Below the pieces are notes generated by a model. That model was not told the DNA's origin and made no database searches. It saw only the letters and a list, made by a program, of their open reading frames with translations. 64,000 bases of DNA from Thermanaeromonas toyohensis ToBE (GTDB taxonomy: Bacteria > Bacillota > DSM-521 > Neomoorellales > Neomoorellaceae): contig NZ_LT838272.1 of assembly GCF_900176005.1 (NCBI RefSeq), positions 2,747,587 through 2,811,586 on the forward strand. The letters run 5' to 3'. Positions 1 to 8,831 of the stretch are shown here, in pieces. A program made the position numbers and the translations under genes. The stretch's first letter is position 1, and every line of letters begins with the position of its first letter.

Positions 1-372
1 CTCGCCGAAGGCCAGGGTGATCATGGCAAAGTAGGTATCCCGCACCCGCAGCGAGAGAGTACCTATGAGAAGGGAAATAAGCAAGCCAAAAAGAAAAACT
101 GCCACCAGCCCGGTTAGAAGCGCTGGGATGCTTGGACCAATATTTTTGAGCAACAACCCAATTATATAGGCGCCGCTCCCGAAAAAGAGAGCATGACCGA
201 AGCTTATGATACCTGTGTACCCCAACAAGATATCATAACTCATGGCAAAAACAGCTATGATAAAAATTTGTGTCAGTAGATTAAGGGTAGCTCGTGACTC
301 GGTAAGCAAGGGTACAACTGCCATAAAGCCTATTAATATAGCCACCAGAATCCATTTAAACTTCTCTTTCAC
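1..372 (-). CDS. livM: Branched-chain amino acid-type ABC transporter permease LivM (partial, C-terminus outside window)
   Basis: This is the inner-membrane permease partner of LivH in a Liv-type (HAAT family) ABC importer. Only the first 124 codons are present; the gene runs off the left edge. The start is GTG at 372, whose G is shared with the livH stop codon (TAGTG), so the two are translationally coupled. The N-terminus is hydrophobic with several membrane segments, and shows the LivM-type stretches SYDILLGYTGIISFGHALFFG and SLRVRDTYFAMITLAFGE. It is the last visible gene of the livG-livF-livH-livM string. The substrate cannot be read from the permease; neighbouring CoA-transferase and condensing-enzyme genes suggest a carboxylic acid or amino acid. 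Confidence 0.9.
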   Translation of the reverse strand, partial: MKEKFKWILVAILIGFMAVVPLLTESRATLNLLTQIFIIAVFAMSYDILLGYTGIISFGHALFFGSGAYIIGLLLKNIGPSIPALLTGLVAVFLFGLLISLLIGTLSLRVRDTYFAMITLAFGE

Positions 373-1235
373 TAGATCCGGCCTCCCCCAAATAATCCTC
401 TGGGTCTAACTAGTAAGACCACTGCCATAAGGAGGACGTTGACCGTCAAGGCTGCTTCCGGGGCAAACCACGAAACCAGGGCACCCATTAGCCCCACCAG
501 GAGAGCCCCTGCCAGCGATCCAATAAAACTTCCCAGCCCCCCGATTACTACTACAATAAAAGCCAAAAGCTGGTTGTCCATCCCCATGGTAGGACTAATG
601 GCTCCATTCAGAGGGCCCATCATAGCCCCTCCCAAGGCAGCCAGGCCAGCACCCAGAGCAAATATAAGAGTAAAAATTTTTCGTATATCGATACCCAAAG
701 CCTGGACCATCTCACGGTTTTCTACCCCGGCGCGAACAATGATACCCAACCGTGTCCGCTGCAGCAGAAAATACACTAGAAGGGCTATCAAAATGCCCAC
801 CGCAATGGTAAATAACCGGTATTTTACCAGTATAATCCCCCCGAAGTCCCAGCTGCCCTCCAGCCACTTGGGCCCGGGACTGGTAAGAATATTAGGCCCC
901 CAGAGCACCCTAACGAGCTCGGTAAGAACCAGCATTAAGCCCATTGTAAGAAGCATTTGGGATACATGGCTGCCGTACACCCTGCTTATGGTCAGCCTTT
1001 CTAAAACTGTACCCAGAATCACCCCGCATAGTACCGCGCCAAGTAAAGCGAGGCCAAAGCTTTGAGTCTGGCTGAAAATCCAGGCTCCCATGTAAGCGCC
1101 CCACAGAAAGAAAGCTCCATGGGCGAAATTCAGGATATCCATCAACCCAAAGATAATAGATAGACCCACGGCGAATAAGAAAATAGCCATACCGGTAGCA
1201 ATGCCGTTGGTAGTCAGATTAATAAAGGTTTCCAT
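372..1235 (-). CDS. livH: Branched-chain amino acid-type ABC transporter permease LivH
   Basis: Membrane permease of a Liv-type importer, 287 aa, normal length for LivH. It starts at ATG 1235 behind a G-rich stretch. Multiple hydrophobic segments are visible, with the family stretch GLSIIFGLMDILNFAHGAFF near residue 25-45 and the conserved NREMVQALGI loop near residue 170, where permeases of this group contact the ATPase. It sits between livF upstream and livM downstream, overlapping livM by one base. With livM, livF, livG and the binding lipoprotein at 8832-10067 it makes a complete importer. Confidence 0.95.
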   Translation of the reverse strand: METFINLTTNGIATGMAIFLFAVGLSIIFGLMDILNFAHGAFFLWGAYMGAWIFSQTQSFGLALLGAVLCGVILGTVLERLTISRVYGSHVSQMLLTMGLMLVLTELVRVLWGPNILTSPGPKWLEGSWDFGGIILVKYRLFTIAVGILIALLVYFLLQRTRLGIIVRAGVENREMVQALGIDIRKIFTLIFALGAGLAALGGAMMGPLNGAISPTMGMDNQLLAFIVVVIGGLGSFIGSLAGALLVGLMGALVSWFAPEAALTVNVLLMAVVLLVRPRGLFGGGRI

Positions 1236-1299
1236 TTAAACCCCCCCACCAAGGTTTTGACAACGCCTTTCGCCGGTTCAACATCCTTTTCAATGTTAC

Positions 1300-1998
1300 T
1301 TACAAGCTAATTCCCAGGTATTTCTGCTGAAGGTTCACGTTATTAACCAAGTCCTCCATCTCACCCTGGGCCACCGTCCGTCCATCATCGATGATGTAAA
1401 AGCGATCCCCTACATACTGGGCCAGGTTGAAGTTCTGCTCCACCAGAACCACAGTAGTCTGTCGCTTTATCTCTTTTATGGCTTCCGCTACTTTCTCCAC
1501 CACTACCGGCGCCAGTCCCTTACTCGGTTCGTCAATTAGCAACAAGCTATTTTCGCCAACAAGAGCGCGTCCCAATGCCAGCATCTGCCTCTGCCCACCG
1601 CTCAGGCTACCCGCTTTCTTCTGCCACGCCACTTTTAAATCAGGAAAAATAGATAATACTTTATCCAGCAGTTCCCCCGAACGATTCCCTTTCATAGCTA
1701 TTTTGAGGTTTTCTTCTACTGTTAAGCCGCTAAAAATGGCCTGATCCTCTGGAACATATCCTATTCCCTTTCGGGCCACCATGTGGGCGGGCAGGCCGTC
1801 AATACGCTCACCCTTGAATTCGATCCTGCCCTTTCTGGGCTTTAGTAACCCCATAATGGACCGCAAGGTAGTCGTCTTCCCCGCCCCATTCCGGCCCAGG
1901 ACGACCGTGACCTTCCCTTCCGGCACTTCCAGGGATACTCCCTGGAGAATGTGGAATTCTCCTATATAGGTCTCCAAATCCTCGACCCTCAGTATCAC
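1300..1998 (-). CDS. livF: Branched-chain amino acid-type ABC transporter ATP-binding protein LivF
   Basis: Cytoplasmic ATPase of the Liv importer, 232 aa. Walker A GRNGAGKTT (about residues 35-43), signature LSGGQRQ and Walker B LLLIDEPSKG are all intact, and the GLAPVVVEKV stretch after Walker B is typical of LivF. The start is GTG at 1998, overlapping the livG TGA stop as GTGA, a 4-base coupling. A 64-base gap with no obvious terminator separates it from livH, so one transcript is likely. Confidence 0.95.
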   Translation of the reverse strand: MILRVEDLETYIGEFHILQGVSLEVPEGKVTVVLGRNGAGKTTTLRSIMGLLKPRKGRIEFKGERIDGLPAHMVARKGIGYVPEDQAIFSGLTVEENLKIAMKGNRSGELLDKVLSIFPDLKVAWQKKAGSLSGGQRQMLALGRALVGENSLLLIDEPSKGLAPVVVEKVAEAIKEIKRQTTVVLVEQNFNLAQYVGDRFYIIDDGRTVAQGEMEDLVNNVNLQQKYLGISL

Positions 1999-2750
1999 GC
2001 CATTCCCCCTCCTAGATAGGCTTCCTGTACCCTTTCGTCCTTCACAATATCCTCAGGGCTGCCGCTGGCCAAAACGTTGCCGTTAAAAAGTACCACTATC
2101 TCATCAGACAGGGATAGTACCATGTTCATCTTGTGTTCCACCAACAGAACTGTGCGATCCCTTTTCTCCTTTATTTTCTGCAACAGATCGATCATGGCCG
2201 GGACTTCCTCCAGGGAGATCCCCGCAGTAGGTTCATCCAACAGCAATACCTCTGGCTCCATAGCAAGAACAATGGCGATCTCCAATTTACGCTTTTCTCC
2301 ATGGGTTAAAGTAGCGGCAAGGGCCTCTGCTTTCCCGTCCAGGCCTACTAGGTTCAAAACCTCCATTGCCTTGTCCGTCAAGTCCCGGAACCGGGCGGCC
2401 GGAGTGAAAGGGCGGAATCCTACACGCTCTTTGGCCTGCACTGCCAGCCTCACGTTTTCCAAGACCGTAAGCCTGGGAAATACATTGGTTATCTGGAAGC
2501 ACCTGCCCAGGCCCAACCGGGCCCTTTCATGGACGCTAAGACCTGTTATATCTTCTCCTTTGTAAAATATTTTACCGCGTGTGGGTTTTAGCTGACCGCT
2601 GATGAGATTAAATAGAGTAGTCTTGCCTGCCCCATTAGGACCTATAATAGAGGTAAAAGTGTAAGGTCTGATAATTATGTTTACACCGTTTACCGCAAAA
2701 TGCCCTCCGAACGCCCTGGTCAAATCCTCTGTACGTAGAATACCGTCCAT
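1995..2750 (-). CDS. livG: Branched-chain amino acid-type ABC transporter ATP-binding protein LivG
   Basis: Second cytoplasmic ATPase of the Liv importer, 251 aa, ATG start. Walker A is GPNGAGKTT and Walker B is EVLLLDEPTAG. The signature motif is the LivG variant LTHGEKRKLEIA instead of LSGGQ. The stop overlaps the livF start. The gene follows the CoA-transferase at 2769-4070 by only 18 bases, so the transporter appears to be transcribed with that enzyme and the KAS III-like gene. This ties uptake to acyl-CoA formation. Confidence 0.95.
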   Translation of the reverse strand: MDGILRTEDLTRAFGGHFAVNGVNIIIRPYTFTSIIGPNGAGKTTLFNLISGQLKPTRGKIFYKGEDITGLSVHERARLGLGRCFQITNVFPRLTVLENVRLAVQAKERVGFRPFTPAARFRDLTDKAMEVLNLVGLDGKAEALAATLTHGEKRKLEIAIVLAMEPEVLLLDEPTAGISLEEVPAMIDLLQKIKEKRDRTVLLVEHKMNMVLSLSDEIVVLFNGNVLASGSPEDIVKDERVQEAYLGGGMA

Positions 2751-2768
2751 AGTTCCAAGTTCACCTCC

Positions 2769-4070
2769 TTACCATAGTTTAAGACGCTTAGCTGCATCCC
2801 GTAATTCTGCCCGGAAATCCGGGTGGGCAATATTTATAAGCTGTTTAACTCTCTCTCTAATGCTTCTTGCTTTAAGGTGAGCGACGCCGTATTCGGTTAC
2901 CACATAGTCCACATCCGCCCGTAGTAGGGTCACTTTGGCACCTTCTGGCAGGCAAGGGACGATAGTAGATATAGTCCCACCCTTGGCGGTGGATCTCAAA
3001 GCTATAATAGACTTGCCGCCGGGAGACATCTGGGCTCCTATAGCGGTATCTGTCTGACCTCCTGTGCCGCTGTACTGGAAATGGCCCAAGCTCTCAGAGA
3101 CCACCTGCCCTGTAAGGTCAACTTGCAGGGCCGTGTTGACGCTCACCATCTTATAATTTCTGGCGATAATACAGGGATCGTTGGTGACCCTTCCAGGCTG
3201 GAATTCTACAGCTAGGTTTTCGTTGATAAAGTCATATAACTTACGCGTGCCCAGGGCAAAATTCCCTACCATTTTGCCGGGCCAGAGGGTTTTACACCGT
3301 CCGGTGATAACACCAGCCTCGACAAGGTCTACCATGCCATCGGTAAACATCTCGGTATGAACCCCTAAATCTTTCTTGTTCATTAGGAACTTGGCGATAG
3401 CATTGGGTATGCCCCCAATGCCCAGTTGAATAGTAGACCCGTCTTCAATTAGATCCGCTATATAGCTCCCTATGGCCCGCTCTTCTTCGCTCGGTTCGAT
3501 AGGCTGTATCTCCACCAGAGGGGCTTCGTATTCTACTACGTAATCCACCTGGCTGATGTGTACCTGGGTGTCGCCGTAGGTACGGGGCAGGTTGGGGTTT
3601 ATCTCTAATATTACTGTTTTAGCTACAGCCATAAGGTCTTTTTCGTATCCTACTCCCAAAGACAGGGAGAAGTAGCCGTGCCGGTCCATAGGGCAGGCGG
3701 TCCCCCAGAAGAAATCCGGCGGGTCAAAACGAGCCTTACGCGGCCCCCAGTCTCGGCCGTGGGAAGGGATCAAAGAAACGGTGCCTAGCTCATGTCCTTT
3801 GCGCTCGTTAGCCCCATAAAACCAACTTTCCAGGATGAAATGTCCCTTCATGCTGGGGTCCAGGAAGAAATCAAATTCTCTGAGGAGCAAGGCACTGAAA
3901 ACCCGGACGTTTTCTACTTCATCACGGCGTTTCCCCAGGGCCCCTAAAAGGCCTGGCGGAGCTGAAGCAGCCATAGCTGCGGCAATGCTGCAATTGGAAG
4001 TTACCATACCGACAGCTTCATCTATGCTTATGAGTTTGCGGCGGTATTGTTCTTTATAATTCACACCCAT
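2769..4070 (-). CDS. Acetyl-CoA hydrolase/CoA-transferase family protein, module A (4-hydroxybutyrate/acyl CoA-transferase-like)
   Basis: A 433-aa member of the family that includes 4-hydroxybutyrate CoA-transferase and acetyl-CoA hydrolase; these move CoA between an acyl-CoA and a free carboxylate through a glutamyl-CoA intermediate. The stretch GVHTEMFTDGMVDL (about residue 238) carries the probable catalytic Glu, and GIGGIPNAIA and VTEYGVAHLK are further family landmarks. It has a close full-length paralogue at 26488-27786. It lies between the KAS III-like gene and livG on the same strand with short gaps, so it probably activates a carboxylate imported by the Liv system. The exact acid is unknown. 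Confidence 0.9.
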   Translation of the reverse strand: MGVNYKEQYRRKLISIDEAVGMVTSNCSIAAAMAASAPPGLLGALGKRRDEVENVRVFSALLLREFDFFLDPSMKGHFILESWFYGANERKGHELGTVSLIPSHGRDWGPRKARFDPPDFFWGTACPMDRHGYFSLSLGVGYEKDLMAVAKTVILEINPNLPRTYGDTQVHISQVDYVVEYEAPLVEIQPIEPSEEERAIGSYIADLIEDGSTIQLGIGGIPNAIAKFLMNKKDLGVHTEMFTDGMVDLVEAGVITGRCKTLWPGKMVGNFALGTRKLYDFINENLAVEFQPGRVTNDPCIIARNYKMVSVNTALQVDLTGQVVSESLGHFQYSGTGGQTDTAIGAQMSPGGKSIIALRSTAKGGTISTIVPCLPEGAKVTLLRADVDYVVTEYGVAHLKARSIRERVKQLINIAHPDFRAELRDAAKRLKLW

Positions 4071-4107
4071 GGTCCCTTTCTCCTCCTCGGCACAGTTCCT
4101 TTGAGTT

Positions 4108-5127
4108 TTATTCCTCAGGACCCCACTTGACCACGGTAGCTGCCCAGGCGTACCCGACGCCTGCGCTCACCATGACCACTATGTCCCCATCTTTAACCAG
4201 CCCCCTTTCCAGGGCCAGTTCCAGGGATAATATTTGATCCATTTGTCCTATATGTCCATAATCTTCCAGATATATAGACTGTTCAGGTCTTAAATTTAGC
4301 TGGGAAAGTATATACTCATGTGCAGAGCGCTTCATGTGTAAAAGGCAGAGATATCCGATATCCGCTGTGCTATAACCGCTTTCCTCCAGGGCTTCCCTTA
4401 TAACCCTTAAGAAATTGGGCATAGAAACTTCTTCTAAACGATTCTTCATACCTTCAGGATCGAATACATCTAGACTATAAAGCCCCTGCGCTACTGTTTC
4501 CGGTGTCAAAGGGACTTTAGTGCCTCCCGCCGTGACTCCCACGGCATCGGCCAGGGAGGGATCGGTTATAATACGGCTTCCTAGCACCGTGTTTCGCCTT
4601 AGACCTTTCTGTAGCACAACTGCAGCGCCACCCGCTCCCAGATTGTACATAAAGCGCACGCGGGGATTCTTGTAATTTATCAAATCTCCGTTGCGGTAGC
4701 CGCCGGCCAGCAATACGGTGTTTATATTCTCATTGGCCAGCATAAGGTCCTTGGCTATCTTGAGAGCCATGACCATGGTGCCACACCTGAGCTGCACATC
4801 GAATCCCCAAGCGCGCGTTGCTCCAACGCCTCCCTGGAGTTTAATGGCACCCGTCTGGAGTAAATGCTCCTTATATTCTTCGCCAATGTAGATAACCAGA
4901 TCAATTTCTTCTGGCTTTATCTCCCCTTTTTCCAAGGCCAGACGAGCGGCTTTGATACCCATTTCTATGGTATGATCGTCTGGACCAGGGATAGGTTTCC
5001 GTTTAAAGCCCAGTTTTTCTTCTACTATCTCCTGGGGTATCCCGCTCTCCCTGGCTATATCGGCACTGGTCATAAAGGTGGAGGGTATATATACCCCCGT
5101 ACTGCGGATGCCTACTGTCTTTTTCAT
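4108..5127 (-). CDS. 3-oxoacyl-ACP synthase III (KAS III/thiolase-fold)-like condensing enzyme, module A
   Basis: A 339-aa thiolase-fold protein of the KAS III group. The nucleophile is likely Cys115 (LRCGTMV), and His264 (LLHMKR) matches the FabH histidine. At the place of the FabH asparagine the protein has His292 (DYGHIGQ), giving Cys-His-His rather than Cys-His-Asn by my hand alignment. The paralogue at 25371-26390 has the same substitution. Both are linked to a CoA-transferase and a SARP-type regulator, so the job is probably acyl-CoA condensation or thiolytic cleavage in catabolism, not fatty acid initiation. That role is inference. There is no acyl carrier protein gene nearby. Confidence 0.85.
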   Translation of the reverse strand: MKKTVGIRSTGVYIPSTFMTSADIARESGIPQEIVEEKLGFKRKPIPGPDDHTIEMGIKAARLALEKGEIKPEEIDLVIYIGEEYKEHLLQTGAIKLQGGVGATRAWGFDVQLRCGTMVMALKIAKDLMLANENINTVLLAGGYRNGDLINYKNPRVRFMYNLGAGGAAVVLQKGLRRNTVLGSRIITDPSLADAVGVTAGGTKVPLTPETVAQGLYSLDVFDPEGMKNRLEEVSMPNFLRVIREALEESGYSTADIGYLCLLHMKRSAHEYILSQLNLRPEQSIYLEDYGHIGQMDQILSLELALERGLVKDGDIVVMVSAGVGYAWAATVVKWGPEE

Positions 5128-5158
5128 TTAGCCCTACTCCCTTCACAAAAGGCAATTT

Positions 5159-5362
5159 TTATATTTTCCTCGTATCCAAGGGGATAACTTTGTTGTGGGC
5201 CAAGGCTTTTTCCTTTTCCACGATTTGTTGGAAAAGGGAAGGTATTTTGTCAATACCTGTTAAATGATATACGGTCCCGCTTTGCACATGATGTATAATG
5301 ATCCTCCACGGTATTTGCTCGTTGCCCGCTTCATACATAATCCGGACTACAAAGGAAGCCAT
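5159..5362 (-). CDS. Hypothetical 67-aa protein, first gene of module A
   Basis: A small ORF not recognised as a family member. I chose ATG at 5362, seven bases behind an AGGA box; the frame stays open to a TTG at 5398, but that lies in the T-run of a terminator. The protein is soluble, with alternating hydrophobic and charged stretches (ASFVVRIMYEAGNEQIPWRI, then HLTGIDKIPSLFQQIVEKEK). It is the first ORF after the nested promoter at 5426-5457 and is 31 bases upstream of the KAS III-like gene, so it may be an accessory or regulatory peptide of module A. Confidence 0.5.
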   Translation of the reverse strand: MASFVVRIMYEAGNEQIPWRIIIHHVQSGTVYHLTGIDKIPSLFQQIVEKEKALAHNKVIPLDTRKI

Positions 5363-5396
5363 TACTTTTTCCTGCAACCGCTTTGCCCCTTTCCCC

Positions 5397-5436
5397 AAAA
5401 AGAAAACCTGCTATCCTTTGTTACCATGATAGCAGG
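5397..5436 (-). terminator. Intrinsic terminator of SARP-type regulator 1
   Basis: A perfect 9-bp inverted repeat, CCTGCTATC at 5407-5415 and GATAGCAGG at 5428-5436, has a 12-base loop. Read on the minus strand, the hairpin is followed by a T-rich tract (positions 5397-5406). It lies just downstream of the regulator stop at 5460. A promoter-like site overlaps its upstream arm (see 5426-5457). Confidence 0.85.
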
Positions 5437-5457
5437 CTCAAGTTGCTTACTAGTTAC
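5426..5457 (-). promoter_or_regulatory. Putative SARP-type promoter of module A, nested in the regulator-1 terminator
   Basis: On the minus strand the heptamers GTAACTA and GCAACTT are separated by 4 bp (5440-5457). They are followed after exactly 8 bp by TATCAT (5426-5431), a 5/6 match to the -10 consensus. This is the layout known for SARP activators, which bind 11-bp-period repeats in place of a -35 box. The predicted start near 5419 falls inside the terminator loop, so RNA begun here would lack the first hairpin arm and escape termination. It would drive the 67-aa gene, KAS III, CoA-transferase and liv genes. Confidence 0.6.
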
Positions 5458-5459
5458 AT

Positions 5460-8400
5460 TTAAACGGCTATAAAATTCTGGGTCAATTTTTTATACAGCT
5501 TAACTGTTTTGAGGGAGGGCGATACACCTAATTCTTTTCTTAAAACCTCCTGGCATCTTTCATACACCTTCACCACCATAGACCCATGGCCCAGTTTACT
5601 ATAACAGTACATTTTAAGGCGATAGGCCTCTTCCCAGCATTTATCCTTCTCTAAAATCCTGTCAGCCCATTCAATGCACTCTTTGTATTCTCCCCTGCGC
5701 GCCAGTAACCTCGCCAAAAGCTCTGCTCCTCGTATATAAACCACTGCCAGTCGCTCCCGTTCCTCCAGGCACCACTCTTCCAGGTTTATCCCCTGTAAGT
5801 AATCACCCTGATACAGTTCTAAGGCCCGCCTCAGCAATACCTCCGCTTCTTCCGGTCGCTCCTCCGCTATCTCTTCCGCCCTAGTAACGGAAGTTTCAAA
5901 TTCTTCTGCGTCAAGCCAGAAACCGGAAGCTAAGTTAAAATAATAAGCGGAACCCTGCCTCTGGATAAAAAATGACGGACTTCTGGGCTGCCTGCTGGGC
6001 TCCAGTACATTGAGCAAGCTATTAAGAGCCACTTTGAAGTCGCGGGAGGCCGCCTCCGGATCGGCATCCGGCCACAGGTAACACATAATCTCCTCTTTAT
6101 GCAATAGGACACGCCTCTTGGTTAGTAGTAATTGAAAGAGTCTCCTGGCGCTTTCTCGGCGCCATTCCTGAGGGCTAATTTCTTCCGTTCCGCGCCACAC
6201 GCGAAACTGCCCCAGAGTTTGGATGCGCAAGGTATAGCCTATGACCGGAAGGCTATCCCTGGCGCCCAGTTTATCCAGCTGCCAATTTACATAGGAAAGG
6301 CGTATTCCTTGCTCCTTGGCCGCACAAAGTAGCGGCACAGAAGCCCTGCCGTCTCGGGCTCCCAAAAGGCTGCCCCGGTGCAGCAAAAAATCGTATCCCC
6401 GGGTTTCGCATAACTCTAAGAGCTCGGACACATTTTCGCGAAACTCCTCTTCCCGCCCTTCCTTTAAGGCAATATAGGAGAGCCACCACGCGGAAACAGT
6501 TTTGCCAAAGCTATCCCCGCAAAGGGTAAAAAGTTTTTTGGCTGTTTTTAAGTATTCCTTGGCCTTTTTCAATTCCCCGCAGCATGCACCGGCCATACCC
6601 AGGCAATGATAGAGCATGGCGGCAAACCATCTGTCCCGCACCTGCTCTGCTACCCGTATCCCTTCCAACCCGCATCGCTGGGCTGATAACCAGTCCCCTT
6701 CCAGGCTGTAGGTAAGGCACTGGCCCATCAACACTTCTGTACGGCCACGGATAACACCAAGTTTATCGTTTAGTTCTAAAGCGCGCCTGTAAGCCTCCCA
6801 GCAACTGGCAGGGGAACGCCCTTGAACCAGAAATGCATGTCCCAATCGCACATAACCAATGGCTTCTGTGAAGGGAGAATTTAACCTCCGTCCCGCTTCT
6901 ATACCTTCCTTAGCGGCAACCTCAGCCTTTTCTCCTTCCCCTATCAGGGAATAACATAAGGAAAGTACCAAAGGGGTTTCCCGGAAGGAAAAGGGGGGGT
7001 GGTACTTCCCCTTTTCTAAATGAGCATTATTTTCTAGTAATTGGATTGCCGCCTGCAATCTTCCTGTACGCAGAAGCAACCTGGCCTCAAAATTTCCTCT
7101 ACTAGCCAGATGCAGCATCTCGTTAGCCAGCTTTTTATAACGGCTAGCATGGCGCGGCTTGCCCTGGTTGACCATATTCTCCGCCATAAGATTCAGAATC
7201 TCGGCCTTCTCTTCATTGTGTTCTTCACCCAACATTTTGTAGGCCCGGCGCAAATATTCTTCTGCTAGAGACGGTTGAATGGTATCAATATAGACTTCCG
7301 CCACTCCTTTCCAAGCCCTGCTCTGCCCAACCCTGTCACCTGCCGCAGAGTACTTTTCCGCCGCCCGATAGTAAAGCTCCAAAGCCGCCTGATAGTTAGA
7401 GGCCAATCTCTCAGCATCACCTAAAGCCACTAAAAAGTCCGCCCTTTCTTGGTATTCAAGAGGTAACTGTTTAATATAATGTCGCAGGTGTTTACCCCGG
7501 CCACTAAAAATTAACTCGCGGCTTAAACGAGACAATAACTCAGCGGCATCAGCCCATTGCCTGCCTGCAAACAGGTAATGAAGAGCTTCTTCATATTGTC
7601 CTTCATTAAGGTAAAAATAGCCTGCGCGGCAATGTAAAACCTCCCAATCTGGCAATCTTTTGCGAGCTTCGCGCCTTAAAAAGTCTCTAAAAAGGTTGTG
7701 ATATCGGAAGTGTCCCTCGCCTAAATCGGTGAGGAATAACCCTTTTTCCAGAGCCTCATAAAGAAGCGCCGGTGTAAAATCGTCCCCCATTAAAGCCCTA
7801 CAGGCCGGGATACTTAGATCGTTTAGTATGGAGGACCGGAGCAGGAACATTTCTAAAGCAGGGGACTGCTGCCTCAAGACATCAAGGGCTAGAAACTCAA
7901 ATAAATCCTCCAGATTATCGTATAATATAGCTCGCCGGGCCAGGGCTTGCGGGACTTCATTCAGGATCCTGCCGATTAGTCTTACAGCCATAAACCACCC
8001 TTCGCTGTAGTCATAAATAGCCTGTACTTCTTCCCGGCTAAAACGACCACGATAAGTTCTGGCTAAATATTCACTCACCTCATTTACTTCTAAAGCCAGG
8101 TCTTTCTCTTCAATTACCAACCTCTCTCCTTTAGTTCCCAAGCGACATACCTCTGGTAGATTGACCCGTTCTCTGGAAAGCAAAGCTACCTTAAGCCAGC
8201 CGGGCTTACCGGCCAAGAAGCGGTCGAAAAACATGGCGATGTCTTTCTCTTTCCCTACTAGATGCCAGTCGTCCACGACCAGAATAGCCGGTTCCCTTTC
8301 CTGCTTATTAAGCGAAGCTAAAAAAGCCTCCAATACCCTCTCCCAGCTTATGCCGTCCAGCTTAGCAAGCTGCGTGCCAATGTTTTCTCCCGTGCCCGTC

Positions 8401-8675
8401 AAAAGACTATCCAGGGCCCGGGCCAGGTAACTAGCAAAAGTAAAAAGGCTAGCATCTTCCGGACCCGGGCTGTACCATGCGCAAGGCAATTGTTTTTTAG
8501 TAACAACCTGGGCCACAGCAGTCGTCTTACCGTACCCAGCACCCGCACAAACAATAGTCACCGCATAATCCATTAATTTATCGAGCTTGGCTTTTAGTGC
8601 GGGCCTGAGCCAGGTGTCTGCCTCTGGTTTGGGGAGAGCCAACTTGCTCTCTATCAAGGCCAGCGGCCTGAACAA
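5460..8675 (-). CDS. Large MalT-like ATPase-TPR regulator with C-terminal SARP (winged-helix plus BTAD) module, regulator 1
   Basis: A cytoplasmic one-component regulator of about 1071 aa. The order is a STAND-type NTPase (Walker A AGAGYGKTT about residues 44-52, Walker B LVVDDW about 132-137), a long TPR-like helical middle, an OmpR-like winged helix from about 816 (LGQFRVWRG), then a bacterial transcriptional activation domain to the end (ELYQGDYLQG). MalT carries a LuxR helix-turn-helix at this end; here a SARP module replaces it. I chose TTG 8675, eight bases behind AAGGGGG; the frame extends to TTG 8702 without a ribosome site. The paralogue is at 28166-31339. A repeat of its presumed type lies in its own promoter, suggesting autoregulation. 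Confidence 0.9.
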   Translation of the reverse strand: MFRPLALIESKLALPKPEADTWLRPALKAKLDKLMDYAVTIVCAGAGYGKTTAVAQVVTKKQLPCAWYSPGPEDASLFTFASYLARALDSLLTGTGENIGTQLAKLDGISWERVLEAFLASLNKQEREPAILVVDDWHLVGKEKDIAMFFDRFLAGKPGWLKVALLSRERVNLPEVCRLGTKGERLVIEEKDLALEVNEVSEYLARTYRGRFSREEVQAIYDYSEGWFMAVRLIGRILNEVPQALARRAILYDNLEDLFEFLALDVLRQQSPALEMFLLRSSILNDLSIPACRALMGDDFTPALLYEALEKGLFLTDLGEGHFRYHNLFRDFLRREARKRLPDWEVLHCRAGYFYLNEGQYEEALHYLFAGRQWADAAELLSRLSRELIFSGRGKHLRHYIKQLPLEYQERADFLVALGDAERLASNYQAALELYYRAAEKYSAAGDRVGQSRAWKGVAEVYIDTIQPSLAEEYLRRAYKMLGEEHNEEKAEILNLMAENMVNQGKPRHASRYKKLANEMLHLASRGNFEARLLLRTGRLQAAIQLLENNAHLEKGKYHPPFSFRETPLVLSLCYSLIGEGEKAEVAAKEGIEAGRRLNSPFTEAIGYVRLGHAFLVQGRSPASCWEAYRRALELNDKLGVIRGRTEVLMGQCLTYSLEGDWLSAQRCGLEGIRVAEQVRDRWFAAMLYHCLGMAGACCGELKKAKEYLKTAKKLFTLCGDSFGKTVSAWWLSYIALKEGREEEFRENVSELLELCETRGYDFLLHRGSLLGARDGRASVPLLCAAKEQGIRLSYVNWQLDKLGARDSLPVIGYTLRIQTLGQFRVWRGTEEISPQEWRRESARRLFQLLLTKRRVLLHKEEIMCYLWPDADPEAASRDFKVALNSLLNVLEPSRQPRSPSFFIQRQGSAYYFNLASGFWLDAEEFETSVTRAEEIAEERPEEAEVLLRRALELYQGDYLQGINLEEWCLEERERLAVVYIRGAELLARLLARRGEYKECIEWADRILEKDKCWEEAYRLKMYCYSKLGHGSMVVKVYERCQEVLRKELGVSPSLKTVKLYKKLTQNFIAV

Positions 8676-8736
8676 AGTTTCGACCCCCTTGCTAGGGTCC
8701 AATACAACCCATTTTTTAAGAGGAACTTTAATTTTA

Positions 8737-8769
8737 ATTTTAACATAAAAAAGATTGCATATCAGTTAC
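8737..8769 (-). promoter_or_regulatory. Putative SARP-type promoter of regulator 1 (autoregulatory)
   Basis: On the minus strand GTAACTG-atat-GCAATCT (8752-8769) forms heptamers with a 4-bp spacer. They are followed after 9 bp by TAAAAT (8737-8742), a 5/6 -10 match. The site lies directly after the T-run of the livK terminator and upstream of the regulator-1 start. It shares the GTAACTR-N4-GCAAYYT form with the livK and module A sites. Confidence 0.55.
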
Positions 8770-8770
8770 A

Positions 8771-8806
8771 AAAAGAGGCCCCGCCCATTATCACAGGCCG
8801 GGGCCC
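8771..8806 (-). terminator. Intrinsic terminator of livK
   Basis: GGCCCCG (8777-8783) pairs with CGGGGCC (8799-8805). On the minus strand the hairpin is followed by a T-tract (complement of 8771-8776). It sits 26 bases past the livK stop and separates livK from the regulator-1 gene. Confidence 0.85.
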
Positions 8807-8831
8807 AAGCTGCTCGAATTTTACCCGCAGC

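Noticed and set aside
439-1065. Long + strand ORF opposite livH
   Set aside because: It is the mirror frame of livH, which has clear permease motifs; no ribosome site and arginine/proline/serine-rich product.
8702-8712. ATG at 8712 and TTG at 8702 as starts for regulator 1
   Set aside because: The ATG is out of frame, and TTG 8702 has no ribosome box; TTG 8675 with AAGGGGG fits better.
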